A stretch of DNA of 64,000 bases from assembly GCA_026874595.1 (NCBI GenBank), contig JAPPUL010000073.1, positions 395,973 through 459,972 of the forward strand, written 5' to 3'. Positions within the stretch are counted from its first letter, which is position 1. The number at the start of each line of letters is the position of its first letter. This document shows positions 44,367 through 53,823 of the stretch, piece by piece. The position numbers were made by a program, and so were the translations under genes. The notes below the pieces were generated by a model. The model made no database searches. It had not been told where the DNA came from and saw only the letters and a list, made by a program, of their open reading frames with translations. Origin of the DNA: Sipunculus nudus (taxonomy: Eukaryota > Annelida > Sipuncula > Golfingiida > Sipunculidae).

Positions 44367-45668
44367 TTAAAGACAATATTCCTCTATCACTCTCTCATAA
44401 AATAAGACGCTCTTTAAAAGCTGCTTAAAACTATTATATTCATTCGGGATATGGATATTCTTAGCTGACCCTGAACCATATATTATACTCTCACCTCCAT
44501 AACTATTATATAATGTCCCCTCCGTAAGTCCTGCTTTCTTTAATACTTTACCTCCCCCGCCTAGTTCAGCCATTATCTCTACTGCCTTTTTCACTATCAA
44601 ACTCTCCGGGTTTGTATGCATTGGTGATATGTTTAATAGTATCTTAAGCTTGCCTCCTATCTCTTCTAACCCCTCTTCTAATTCCTTTAAATGTTTTAGC
44701 GTCTGCTCCTCTTCTACCGTGCGTATCGTTGCCTCACATTCCAACACGTTTTCGCATACTCTGATTATACCAAGATTTATCGTGCCATAACTTGGTTCGT
44801 AAGATTTATCTTCAAGCCTTTTTATCCTTCCTTCAAATTTATCTACTAAATTAAAAAAGGATTTAAGCATCTCCTTATTCTCTTGACTCTTACTCTCCCC
44901 TATTACCCCATAACAATAATCCGGCACTATGTTTATTGCATGCCCCCCTTCTATATAATATATTTCCTCCCCAAAGGCTAAGTCTTTAAGATAATCTCTT
45001 AAGGCTCTTATCGCACATACGCCATATTGAGGAGTACTACTATGGCATGCCTTACCTATAAATTCAACCTTCCTTCCCTTTTCCTTCCATCCTGAAGGCT
45101 CAGTAAATTTTAACTTTATTATTATCGATAGCATCCCCTTATGACCATGCACTATATTCAATTCCGTTGGCTCCCCCACAAAGACATATTTTGGCTCCCT
45201 TATATATCCCGATTTTAAAAAATAGTCGCACCCGATAAGTCCTATCTCCTCCCCAAAGGTGCCCACCAATGTTAGATGATTCTTAAATTCCTTATCCTTA
45301 TATTTTATTAGAGCCTGTAGTTTACACAAATAGTCAAGTTTTACATCTGCGCTCCCAAGACCATATAGCTTATCTCCTTCTATCTCCAATTTATATGGAT
45401 TAAAGCACGTTTTGGTCCATTTTCTCTTATCTCCGCCTGGGACTGTGTCAAGATGGGTGTTGAATATTATCTCTTCTCCCCCTGTCTTCCCCTCTTTGCG
45501 GCTTATTAGGTTCTTTTGCAAAACCCCTTTATATTCTGTCTTTTGTTCCTCCACGTGAAGACCATTTCTTTGCAAAAGCCCTTTTAGATATTCTACAACC
45601 TCTACACTACCATGTCCACTTACTGAGTCTATCTCTATTAACGCTTTTGCTTCTTTTAGCATGTCCAT
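44367..45668 (-). CDS. M20 family metallopeptidase
   Basis: A 433-aa zinc peptidase or deacylase. The expected landmarks are HLDTVPGG (metal His/Asp), GLGSADVKLD (bridging Asp), GTFGEEIGLIGCD (catalytic Glu) and VGEPTELNIVHGHKG. It is related to ArgE/DapE/carboxypeptidase G2; the substrate cannot be told from sequence. ATG 45668 was taken; ATG 45662 is equally possible. It is divergent from the small membrane protein gene on the plus strand. Confidence 0.88.
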   Translation of the reverse strand: MDMLKEAKALIEIDSVSGHGSVEVVEYLKGLLQRNGLHVEEQKTEYKGVLQKNLISRKEGKTGGEEIIFNTHLDTVPGGDKRKWTKTCFNPYKLEIEGDKLYGLGSADVKLDYLCKLQALIKYKDKEFKNHLTLVGTFGEEIGLIGCDYFLKSGYIREPKYVFVGEPTELNIVHGHKGMLSIIIKLKFTEPSGWKEKGRKVEFIGKACHSSTPQYGVCAIRALRDYLKDLAFGEEIYYIEGGHAINIVPDYCYGVIGESKSQENKEMLKSFFNLVDKFEGRIKRLEDKSYEPSYGTINLGIIRVCENVLECEATIRTVEEEQTLKHLKELEEGLEEIGGKLKILLNISPMHTNPESLIVKKAVEIMAELGGGGKVLKKAGLTEGTLYNSYGGESIIYGSGSAKNIHIPNEYNSFKQLLKSVLFYERVIEEYCL

Positions 45669-45682
45669 AATTATCCCCTCTT

Positions 45683-46009
45683 TTGCATTCTAATCTCTTT
45701 TTTTACCTTATTTTTTCGATTTGTTGTATTATAGTATATTCAATATGCTTACTATTTAGAGATTATTTAGTTTTTTTTAAATCTAATTTACTTCGGATGG
45801 CTTTTATGAGTTTAATGCGTTTCCATCAGGCCCTTATCATCTCTGGTGGCTTGTTTGCTTTATTCCTTGCATACTGGGAGTTCTCTTTATTCTTAAAGAC
45901 AAATTCTTATGAGAACCTTGCTATCGCTATTGCTTCTACATTAGTTTTAATTATTCTTGTCATCTATTTTATATATATTACCAGATTTATTAATAAACAC
46001 AATAAATAA
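45683..46009 (+). CDS. Small membrane protein, unknown
   Basis: A protein of up to 108 aa with about three transmembrane helices (LFFYLIFSICCIIVYSICLL; ALIISGGLFALFLAYWEFSL; AIASTLVLIILVIYFIYI). It starts at TTG 45683 without SD; ATG 45797 (MAFMSLMRFHQ), with CGG just before it, would give 70 aa and two helices. It converges with rseP, 106 bp away. No homology recognised. Confidence 0.6.
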   Translation: MHSNLFFYLIFSICCIIVYSICLLFRDYLVFFKSNLLRMAFMSLMRFHQALIISGGLFALFLAYWEFSLFLKTNSYENLAIAIASTLVLIILVIYFIYITRFINKHNK

Positions 46010-46115
46010 CCTGAACATAACACCAATATCCTAAAAGACGAGGGAACTCCTTCCTACACACTCCTTATCCCTCTATCCCTCATCTCCCTCATCTATATCT
46101 CACCCCCTAACCCCC

Positions 46116-47759
46116 CTAACCCCTCACTATCTTTAGTATGTCGTTTATTGTTATTAGCACTGCAAGCGATATTATTATAAATACTCCTATTAACTGGAAG
46201 CGCTGGACTACCTTTAGACTTACTGGCTTCCTCTTTATCATCTCGTATAACGTCAATACCACATGCCCTCCGTCCACTGCCGGTATCGGAAGCAAATTAA
46301 AAACCCCAAGTAATATACTTAATATCGCTACAAAATTCATGTATGATGCAAAACCAGATGCTGCCGACTCCCCAAGCCTCTTGAATATCCCTATAGGCCC
46401 TGCTACATTGTCTTTTACTGTATCAAACTCCATCTTTGGTAAAACACTAAATTGCACTATCGTTAGCTTCATAAATACCCACGTCTTTTCTATACCACGT
46501 GGGATCGATTCTAATACTGTGTAATATTTATGTACTCCATTTATTAGATGCACTCCAAGAATTTGCTTTATTGCAAAGTTAAATGTCTTTAACGTAGTTC
46601 CACTTGCGTATAATTCTACTCTTTCTATCCCTCGTAACACTTCTATGTTATATGTCTTTTTAGACTCACTCCCAGATAAAATGCCATTTAATACTGTCTG
46701 GCTTTCTATCTCACGTCCATCTATTTGACTTATTATATCACCTTCTCGAAAACCACGCTCATATACTGTATCTCCTTCTTTGATATCCTTCAACTGCACA
46801 AGAAACATCGGCCTTATAATCTTTACCTCTTCCTTCCCTTCTAACCCTCCACGTAATATCTTTAGCTTATGCTCTTTTATTACTCCCCTGTTTAACACAT
46901 TTGATATGTCCTCTATACTATTTACCTTCTGTCCATCAACTGACAATATGATATCTCCCCTCTTAAGCCCTCCTAAATAACCAGGTGAGTCTTCGCTGCT
47001 AAAGGCTCCTATTGATATAGTATTTTGTTTATCTAAAACACTATATCCCCCTTCTCCCACTTCTCCTCCCACTTCTCCTCCTCCTTTTTGTCCAACTATG
47101 CTAAAACCAAGCTCCCCCCCTTTTATTAGCCCTTCGTGAAATGGATAGTTTATATATATAACTTTATCTTCCCCCACTCGCCTTACCCCAAGTTTGTAGC
47201 TATCATTACCCATTCCATCTATCACTATGTGTTTTCTTATCATATTCAAAGTCGAAACTTCTTGCCCATACAGCTTCTCATTCACCGATTTACCGTCTAC
47301 TGATACTATTATATCTCCATCTCGTAACTCAGATAATCCCTTATATCCATCTTTTAGCTTTATTGGTCCATTAAAGAATATTGTCTCCCCATTAAAATAA
47401 AATAGTCCCGTAACCAAGATCAAACCTAATAATATATTAAATATTGGGCCGCCTAATACTGTTAAAAGGCGTGCCCAAGCAGGCCTACTATAAAATTCAT
47501 CAGCCTCCCCCTTAAGCTCTTCTGCTTTTATGAAATCCTCTTGCCCCTTCATCTTACAATAACCTCCAAACGGTATCCAGCCCACTCTCCAGTCTATACC
47601 CTTCCATTTGAAACTATATATTGGTCGGCCGAAAAATATTGCAAACGCCTCAACCCCTATCCCGGTCCACCTGGCAAATAATAAATGCCCTAGCTCGTGT
47701 ATCACCACCAGAAACGCAAGACCAGGTATTGCGTACAATAATATGTTTATAAAATCCAT
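46116..47759 (-). CDS. rseP: Site-2 protease RseP with three PDZ-like domains
   Basis: A 547-aa intramembrane zinc protease. HELGH (H21, E22, H25) lies in the first TM helix and the second metal site region is PIPAVDGGH near residue 500. Between them are three PDZ-like segments (around ELRDGDIIVSVDGKSV, LKRGDIILSVDGQKVNS and FREGDIISQIDGREIES). Most RseP proteins have two and are about 450 aa, so this is longer. It cleaves anti-sigma factors and leftover signal peptides. It lies next to dxr as in Treponema. Confidence 0.94.
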   Translation of the reverse strand: MDFINILLYAIPGLAFLVVIHELGHLLFARWTGIGVEAFAIFFGRPIYSFKWKGIDWRVGWIPFGGYCKMKGQEDFIKAEELKGEADEFYSRPAWARLLTVLGGPIFNILLGLILVTGLFYFNGETIFFNGPIKLKDGYKGLSELRDGDIIVSVDGKSVNEKLYGQEVSTLNMIRKHIVIDGMGNDSYKLGVRRVGEDKVIYINYPFHEGLIKGGELGFSIVGQKGGGEVGGEVGEGGYSVLDKQNTISIGAFSSEDSPGYLGGLKRGDIILSVDGQKVNSIEDISNVLNRGVIKEHKLKILRGGLEGKEEVKIIRPMFLVQLKDIKEGDTVYERGFREGDIISQIDGREIESQTVLNGILSGSESKKTYNIEVLRGIERVELYASGTTLKTFNFAIKQILGVHLINGVHKYYTVLESIPRGIEKTWVFMKLTIVQFSVLPKMEFDTVKDNVAGPIGIFKRLGESAASGFASYMNFVAILSILLGVFNLLPIPAVDGGHVVLTLYEMIKRKPVSLKVVQRFQLIGVFIIISLAVLITINDILKIVRG

Positions 47760-47823
47760 CCTTTTTCTCCTACTTTAATTCTTTAGTTTTTTTTATCATT
47801 TTTATACTCTATCTTCACTATAA

Positions 47824-48996
47824 TCATTTCTTTACCAGCTTACTCTTACTCTTTATTAGTTCCAACGCCCGCTCACGCCCCGCATAATCTGCTTTTAATA
47901 TATCCTCTATATCAGGATTTAATACATTTGTTACTCCTTTTAGGCTATCACTTACCACCAGGTTTATATCTTTATACCTTATCTGTCCATCTAAAAAAGC
48001 CCTAACCGCTACCTCGTTACTCGCATTAAATAATGTCGGCATTATCCCCCCTATATGTCCTACCTCGTAGGCCTTCTTTAATAACGGGAACTTCTCATAA
48101 TCTGGTTTTGCAAAATTTAAACTCCCTATCTCTACTAGATTAAGTCGCTTATACTCATTCTCAATAATATCTGGATATGTCATCGCATTTTGGATAGGTA
48201 TTCGCATATCTGACATCCCAAGCTGCGCATATATACTACCATCTACCGTCTGTACCATTGAATGGATTATTGACTCTTTATGTATTACTACTTCTATATC
48301 TTCAAGTTCAAAGCCAAATAAATAATGTGCCTCAAGTACTTCAAACCCTTTATTAATCAGTGTTGCACTGTCTATTGTTATCTTATCTCCCATTTCCCAT
48401 GTAGGATGTTTTAGTGCCTCTTTTACCGTGACATGAGCAAGCTCAGATTTAGTATGTTCTCTAAATGGTCCGCCTGATGCCGTTATTAAAAGCTTCTTTA
48501 CATCGGCTTGCTTTCTAATCCCCAATAAAAATAATATTGCATTATGTTCACTATCTACTGGTATCAAATTAACACCATAACGCTTTGCAAGACCTGGTAT
48601 AAGCCCATTTCCCACTATTATCGATTCTTTATTTGCTATGGCTATGTCTTTTCCTTGCTTTATCCCTTCCGCCGTAGGCATAAATCCTACAAACCCCATA
48701 AGCGCATTAACTATTAAATCTACTCCTCCCTTACAAGCTAAGTTAACTAGATTCTCCTTTCCTACATGAACTTTAACTCCCTTCGATATCTCTCGCTGCA
48801 TAAAAGACTCATACGCCATCTCATCACATATTACCACCTCTTCAGGTTTTAATAGCTCAACCTGTCGCGAAAGCTCTTCTATGTTTTTATTCGTACTTAA
48901 GCCTCCTACCTTAAACAAATTGCGATTTGATAAAACTACTTCAACTGCATTTCGACCTATTGAACCTGTACTCCCCAATATTACTATATCTTTCAA
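47824..48996 (-). CDS. dxr: 1-deoxy-D-xylulose-5-phosphate reductoisomerase
   Basis: A 390-aa Dxr of the MEP isoprenoid pathway. N-terminal NADPH motif GSTGSIGRNAV (residues 8-18), IPVDSEHNAI and SGGPFREH (active-site loop), then HPTWEMGDKITIDSATLINK and a C-terminal NASNEVAVRAFLDG. It is intact. Cotranscription with rseP is likely. Confidence 0.97.
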   Translation of the reverse strand: MKDIVILGSTGSIGRNAVEVVLSNRNLFKVGGLSTNKNIEELSRQVELLKPEEVVICDEMAYESFMQREISKGVKVHVGKENLVNLACKGGVDLIVNALMGFVGFMPTAEGIKQGKDIAIANKESIIVGNGLIPGLAKRYGVNLIPVDSEHNAILFLLGIRKQADVKKLLITASGGPFREHTKSELAHVTVKEALKHPTWEMGDKITIDSATLINKGFEVLEAHYLFGFELEDIEVVIHKESIIHSMVQTVDGSIYAQLGMSDMRIPIQNAMTYPDIIENEYKRLNLVEIGSLNFAKPDYEKFPLLKKAYEVGHIGGIMPTLFNASNEVAVRAFLDGQIRYKDINLVVSDSLKGVTNVLNPDIEDILKADYAGRERALELIKSKSKLVKK

Positions 48997-49119
48997 TTTT
49001 ATTCTTTATTCCAAATTTACTAGTTTCTTTCATCTAATACTTTACATCTAAATAAGTCTTAAAGATAATTCCTTAGCTTTAAAAAGACAATCTAACTCTT
49101 TTACTCTACATTATAATTC

Positions 49120-50100
49120 TTATCTGCCATATACCTCATCCAAATCCTCACTGCTATAACCAAAGGACAGCAACGCAAGACGTGACTCTCGTCTTACTGA
49201 TAAACTAGGATCTTTGAACAAAGTATAGAGTAGTGGCTTTACCGCTCGCTTGTCTCCTATCATCCCAAGTGCCCATGCTACCGTCTCACGTACTTCGCTA
49301 TTTCCTTTTCCCAAATACTTTATCAGGTAGGGAACTGACTCTACACTCTTTAGCTTGCCTAAACTCCATACAACGTTAAGTTTTACAAAGTTATTACTAT
49401 CTTCTAATACCTCCAATAGGGGCTTTATAGACTCATACGCTTTTATCTTACCCAATACCTTTGCGCTTTCTGCTCGTACCTGCCAATCAGCATCGCTTTG
49501 CATACTCTCTATTATCCTATCTATAGAACCCTCTGCATTTAGTAAGCCTAGTGTCTTTATACAAGATAAACGGGTTGGCCCAGATTTAGACTCCGAGAGT
49601 ATCTTTAATATTAACCCCGTGCAACGCCTATCTCCTATCCCTCCCAAAACCTCTATTAACTTCTGCTTCCTTTTCTCGTTTCTACTCCTGTTTCTTCTAA
49701 GTTCAAGCGCTTTGTATACCTCTACATAGGCATAGCTTGATAAGTCTATTAGCGATTCTTTTGCATAATAACTTACTTCATAATCTCTGTGCCCTAAAGC
49801 TTCTATTAGTACCTTTATCCCCAAAAGATTTCTATACTTACCAAGCTCTTGTACTGCCGCTCGTTTTAGATAGATTGAACCACGCTTATATCTCCTTAAT
49901 ACATCAGAAAAATTACTATCATTAACTTTGTTAGCTATTGCTTTAAGACTTTTATTATAAGACCTATATCCTTCCCCGTATACATTTAAAACTAATATGT
50001 ATAAAAAAACACCAAATATTTTAACTACGTATATTATTTTCGCTGCCTCTACATACCTTGCCTTTGCAAGATATTCTTTTCCTTTCATAGCATTATTCAT
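49120..50100 (-). CDS. Exported HEAT-repeat protein
   Basis: A 326-aa protein with an N-terminal hydrophobic segment (IIYVVKIFGVFLYILVLNVY) followed by about seven HEAT/PBS-lyase-like repeats, each roughly 30 residues (for example VRAESAKVLGKIKAYESIKP and VRETVAWALGMIGDKRAVKP). HEAT repeats bind partners; the partner is unknown. ATG 50100 has no SD; a start nearer the hydrophobic segment is possible. A good promoter lies about 80 bp upstream. Confidence 0.85.
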   Translation of the reverse strand: MNNAMKGKEYLAKARYVEAAKIIYVVKIFGVFLYILVLNVYGEGYRSYNKSLKAIANKVNDSNFSDVLRRYKRGSIYLKRAAVQELGKYRNLLGIKVLIEALGHRDYEVSYYAKESLIDLSSYAYVEVYKALELRRNRSRNEKRKQKLIEVLGGIGDRRCTGLILKILSESKSGPTRLSCIKTLGLLNAEGSIDRIIESMQSDADWQVRAESAKVLGKIKAYESIKPLLEVLEDSNNFVKLNVVWSLGKLKSVESVPYLIKYLGKGNSEVRETVAWALGMIGDKRAVKPLLYTLFKDPSLSVRRESRLALLSFGYSSEDLDEVYGR

Positions 50101-50175
50101 AACATTATGATCTTATCTTTTTTAGGATGTAATTTTTCTTTTAATATTTAATAATAAAGAACAGCAGTTTTATAT

Positions 50176-50204
50176 TTATTATATATATATTTTTCCTTTT
50201 TCAA
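50176..50204 (-). promoter_or_regulatory. Putative sigma-70 promoter for the HEAT-repeat gene
   Basis: On the minus strand TTGAAA (50199-50204), 17 bp, TAATAA (50176-50181). An overlapping TATAAT at 50178-50183 has 15-bp spacing. It gives a leader of about 70 nt before 50100. Confidence 0.5.
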
Positions 50205-50290
50205 ACTAATATAACAACATTTTATTTTACTAAAATATTGCCTTTCTTCAAATCTCTTTTACTGTTTTTAAAGATTGGACTTTTTGTTAG

Positions 50291-50314
50291 ATATGCTCAT
50301 TCATATGCTCATTC
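50291..50314. repeat. 12-bp tandem duplication downstream of a stop codon
   Basis: ATATGCTCATTC at 50291-50302 and 50303-50314, immediately after the end of the exported-protein gene 50327-51202. Confidence 0.88.
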
Positions 50315-50326
50315 CACTATAGGCTT

Positions 50327-51202
50327 CTACTTAAACTCTTCTTCCTCTTCTGCTTTAAAGAATTTGTAAAACTTTTCGTGTAATAAGGTCCTGTCTGGGT
50401 TATATTTCTCTTCGCGTAAACCCTCCCCTTCCCTCTTATATAAAATGTAGTATAAAATGTTTGTTGTGTTTGGTTCATATCGTTCGTAGCGACTTATATG
50501 TCCTATATATATTTGATTGTTTCCTATACTCATATTTTGTCTATCTACTTCTCGTAATATATTTTGGGGCTTAAAATCATCTCCAAAAGTATATTGCTCT
50601 ATCTTCTTATTTGAATCATCATAAAATATTATCCGTGACAATACATCTTTCCCTTTCCATATCAAATTATAAGACCCCGTAAGTTCCATCTCATTTGAAT
50701 ATATATTATTTCCATACTTTTCTACCCTCTTTAAATTCTGTGTCTTTTCATCCCAGCTATATCTATTATAGCTTATTACTCGCCCTGTTAGCCCTTTATA
50801 ATACTTCTCACTTACCAAAGTCGGAGTCTCAAGAAAATTATATTCATACCTAACTACGTAGTAGGGTAAGTTCTGGGCATTTACGTATTGCGTTAGCTTT
50901 ACTAGGTCTACTCCTTTATCCATATCATATTCCCTCGTATAGTAACCTGAGGATATTACTCGTCCCTCATCATCATAAAATACTCGGAAATAGGCTTTCG
51001 ATTTCTCAAGCTCTTCTTTCTTTATCTCGTCAATAGCATTGAAATCTGATACCTTATACAAATAATTCTCTTTAGCCTTATAAAACTTCTCTGTCCCATA
51101 TTGATAATCCAATATATCCACTCGCCCTTGTCCATATATTTTATATACAACAAGCAAAAGCACCACCAATAAAACCTTTATAACCAATAGCTTCTTTAAC
51201 AT
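50327..51202 (-). CDS. Exported protein, unknown, related to the divergent lipoprotein
   Basis: A 291-aa protein with a signal peptide (LLVVLLLVVYKIYGQG). The mature part has repeating Tyr-rich beta-strand units such as YFRVFYDDEGRVISSGYYTR and VLSRIIFYDDSNKKIEQYTF, like antitoxin YwqK/RHS-type repeats. Its N-terminal LDYQYGTEKFYKAKENY resembles LDYRTVKYYSKEN of the lipoprotein on the other side of the divergent 400-bp region, suggesting a shared origin. Function unknown. No SD stands out. Confidence 0.75.
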   Translation of the reverse strand: MLKKLLVIKVLLVVLLLVVYKIYGQGRVDILDYQYGTEKFYKAKENYLYKVSDFNAIDEIKKEELEKSKAYFRVFYDDEGRVISSGYYTREYDMDKGVDLVKLTQYVNAQNLPYYVVRYEYNFLETPTLVSEKYYKGLTGRVISYNRYSWDEKTQNLKRVEKYGNNIYSNEMELTGSYNLIWKGKDVLSRIIFYDDSNKKIEQYTFGDDFKPQNILREVDRQNMSIGNNQIYIGHISRYERYEPNTTNILYYILYKREGEGLREEKYNPDRTLLHEKFYKFFKAEEEEEFK

Positions 51203-51398
51203 TTTATCTTTTATTACTCCATTATTATGTTTATTATGTTTTTGTTATAGCCTGCCTTATAAATCATTTTATAATTTCTTGCCTTTTTCTTAACTTAAGT
51301 TTATAACCTATTCCTCGGCTATATTTACCCTTTTTTTGATTTTTTATATTTTTTATATTAATACATGTAATAGTTTTTTGGGGCATTTTACTACATAG

Positions 51399-51429
51399 TA
51401 CTAATCTAAATGTTATCTTTAGATTAGTA
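51399..51429. promoter_or_regulatory. Perfect 12-bp inverted repeat
   Basis: TACTAATCTAAA (51399-51410), 7-nt spacer, TTTAGATTAGTA (51418-51429). No T-run follows on either strand beyond the stem, so an operator is more likely than a terminator. It lies about 105 bp upstream of the -35 of the lipoprotein gene. Confidence 0.6.
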
Positions 51430-51533
51430 ACTAGATTTGAAACAAATTACTTTCTCTTAACATTTTTAAATCTTGTGTTTATATATTATATTTTTAGCTT
51501 TATCTAAAAAAAAGCATTTTCTTGAAAAGTATT

Positions 51534-51561
51534 TTGTTTAGAGCATTTTCTTTAGTAGAAT
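51534..51561 (+). promoter_or_regulatory. Putative promoter of the lipoprotein gene
   Basis: TTGTTT (51534-51539), 16 bp, TAGAAT (51556-51561), then a leader of about 35 nt with SD GGAGG (51594-51598) 4 nt before TTG 51603. Confidence 0.5.
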
Positions 51562-51602
51562 ATTCTTAACTATTTATTATCGACTTATTTTATGGAGGCG
51601 AT

Positions 51603-52166
51603 TTGCATTTATTATTAATTATTATTTTTATATTTATATTCTCTTGCTCTTCTGACAAAAGTAATGTTGGAGATAATCTAAACTTGGATTATCGTACCGT
51701 TAAGTATTATTCTAAGGAAAATCAGGTTGACCCTCTTAAACTAACTGATTTAAATTCCTCTTCGCAATATTTTAAGGTCTTTACTATTCAAAGTACTAAA
51801 AGACGTACTAAAGAAGAGTTTTATAAGCGTGGCAGACTCATTTGGTATAAAACATTTTCATATAACGACGATGGCTCTATTAGAAATACTATATTCTATA
51901 ACAAACTCAATAACAAAATTAGAGAGCTTTTACTAAAAGATACCAAAATCGTTTTTCGTACCGAATACATTTATTCCTCTGATGACAAAACATTAATTGA
52001 AATCCAGCGTTTTAAAGATAGCAAAATTAAGAGTGGTTGGTGGGTCACTTTTGATAAGACCCGTAGGCCCATTAAACGAGTTCTTTATGATAATGGCAAA
52101 ATTAAAGAGTCTTTCACTAACTCCAAGAACTCCAAAAACCTCAAGAATCCTAAAAACTCTAACTAA
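51603..52166 (+). CDS. Lipoprotein, unknown, plus-strand
   Basis: A 187-aa protein with a short signal peptide and lipobox IFIFSC (Cys about residue 15). The mature part has strand repeats (YFKVFTIQSTKRRTKEEFYK; WYKTFSYNDDGSIRNTIFYN) like the divergent gene 50327-51202. The C-terminus is a slippage-prone NSKNSKNLKNPKNSN tail. The start TTG 51603 has a perfect SD GGAGG, one of the few strong SDs on this strand. It converges with guaA, 9 bp apart. The function is unknown. Confidence 0.78.
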   Translation: MHLLLIIIFIFIFSCSSDKSNVGDNLNLDYRTVKYYSKENQVDPLKLTDLNSSSQYFKVFTIQSTKRRTKEEFYKRGRLIWYKTFSYNDDGSIRNTIFYNKLNNKIRELLLKDTKIVFRTEYIYSSDDKTLIEIQRFKDSKIKSGWWVTFDKTRRPIKRVLYDNGKIKESFTNSKNSKNLKNPKNSN

Positions 52167-52175
52167 TAATAAATC

Positions 52176-53744
52176 CTACTCCCATTCTATCGTTCCAGGA
52201 GGTTTAGAGGTTACATCATACACAACGCGGTTTACTCCATATACCTCGTTTATTATACGACTTGATATTCTGCCAAGTACATCCGGTGGAAATACATACC
52301 AATTCGCTGTCATACCGTCTTTACTATTTACACATCTTATTCCTATAACATTATCATAAGTCCTCTTATCTCCCATAACCCCAACTGTCTTTACCGGCAA
52401 TAATACCGCAAACGCTTGCCATATCTTATCATATAACCCAGCCTCTTTTATCTCCTCAAGCAATATCTTGTCGGATAACCTAAGTATCTTAAGTCGGGAC
52501 TTTGTTACCTCTCCTATAACTCGTATGGCAAGTCCTGGTCCCGGAAACGGATGACGCCATACCCACTCTATCGGCAAGCCAAGCTCTTCTCCTATCTTTC
52601 TTACCTCGTCTTTAAATAGTTCCTTTAACGGTTCGACTATCTTGAAATCCATTACCTTCGGAAGCCCGCCTACATTATGATGCGACTTTATCACTTCCGA
52701 TGGGTTGTTTGGTAATGAGCTCTCTATTATGTCCGGGTATAAAGTCCCTTGTACTAAAACATTTGCTCCGCCTAGTCTCTTCGCTGCTTCCTCAAATATC
52801 CTTATGAATTCATGTCCTATCCGCTTTCGCTTTTCCTCAGGATCCTCTATCCCTTCAAGCTTTTTTAAAAATCTTTCTTCTGCTTTTATGATATTAAGCT
52901 TTATTTTAAAATGATCTTCAAATAGCATAACTACTCCCTCCCTCTCTCCCTCACGCAAAAGTCCATTATCCACAAAGATACAATTTAATTTGTTGCCTAT
53001 TGCCTTATTTATTAGAAGTGCTGCTACCGCTGAGTCAACCCCTCCGCTTAACCCGCATACTACCTCCTCATCCCCTATCTCAGCACGTATACGCTCAAGT
53101 ATCTCCTCTATACACGAGCGCTCCGTCCAAGTGCCACTTAACATGCTTATTTCATATAAAAAGTTTTTAAGCATCCTCTCCCCATATTCGGTATGCATTA
53201 CTTCCGGATGAAACTGTAAACAATATATTTGAGCTTTATCGTCGGTCTTTACTATTGCTGCGTACTTTGTATCTTTTGTCTTGCCTATACAACGAAAGCC
53301 AGCGGGAAGCCTTCTTACGCTATCTCCATGACTCATCCATACCATAGAACCATCAGATACTCCTAAGAAGAATTTATCTCCACCTCCATTCCCTCCTCCA
53401 CCAACAATCTCTAAATGTGCTTTCCCGTACTCTCCTCCCTTATCCCCTCTATTTACTTCTCCTCCAAGTAAATCTACTACCACTTGCATCCCGTAACATA
53501 TTCCAAGTATTGGCAGTTTTGAACCTAGTATCTCTTTTATATTCTCATATTTGCCACCATCCATATATACGCTTTGAGGACCGCCTGATAATATCACTGC
53601 CTTTGTATTCTTACTCTTAAGCTCTTTTAATCTCGTCTTATATGACAATATTTCACAATACACTCTTTGTTCCCGGACTTTGCGTGCTATTAATTTTGTA
53701 TATTGTGAACCAAAATCAAGTATTGATACTGTCTGTCTTTTCAC
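52176..53744 (-). CDS. guaA: GMP synthase (glutamine-hydrolysing)
   Basis: A 522-aa enzyme that aminates XMP to GMP. N-terminal class I GATase with ILSGGPQSVY and nucleophile Cys83 in GICYGMQVVV, and LQFHPEV. The ATP-pyrophosphatase P-loop is CGLSGGVDSAVAALL near residue 230. C-terminal dimerisation domain ends PPGTIEWE. It is downstream of a guaB3-type gene, forming a guaB-guaA pair. Confidence 0.98.
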   Translation of the reverse strand: MKRQTVSILDFGSQYTKLIARKVREQRVYCEILSYKTRLKELKSKNTKAVILSGGPQSVYMDGGKYENIKEILGSKLPILGICYGMQVVVDLLGGEVNRGDKGGEYGKAHLEIVGGGGNGGGDKFFLGVSDGSMVWMSHGDSVRRLPAGFRCIGKTKDTKYAAIVKTDDKAQIYCLQFHPEVMHTEYGERMLKNFLYEISMLSGTWTERSCIEEILERIRAEIGDEEVVCGLSGGVDSAVAALLINKAIGNKLNCIFVDNGLLREGEREGVVMLFEDHFKIKLNIIKAEERFLKKLEGIEDPEEKRKRIGHEFIRIFEEAAKRLGGANVLVQGTLYPDIIESSLPNNPSEVIKSHHNVGGLPKVMDFKIVEPLKELFKDEVRKIGEELGLPIEWVWRHPFPGPGLAIRVIGEVTKSRLKILRLSDKILLEEIKEAGLYDKIWQAFAVLLPVKTVGVMGDKRTYDNVIGIRCVNSKDGMTANWYVFPPDVLGRISSRIINEVYGVNRVVYDVTSKPPGTIEWE

Positions 53745-53823
53745 CCTTTTTACATCCTTACCTTATAATAGCTTATATCTACTAGTACCTACTTACTGGA
53801 TCCTACCTCTATTATAAAAAAAA

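Larger units (their letters stand above)
51203..51602. other. 400-bp divergent regulatory region
   Basis: No gene seen. It separates two divergent, apparently related exported-protein genes. It contains a perfect 12-bp inverted repeat and a sigma-70-like promoter (listed separately), plus the near-repeat AAGCATTTTCTT/GAGCATTTTCTT (51513 and 51541). Confidence 0.7.
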
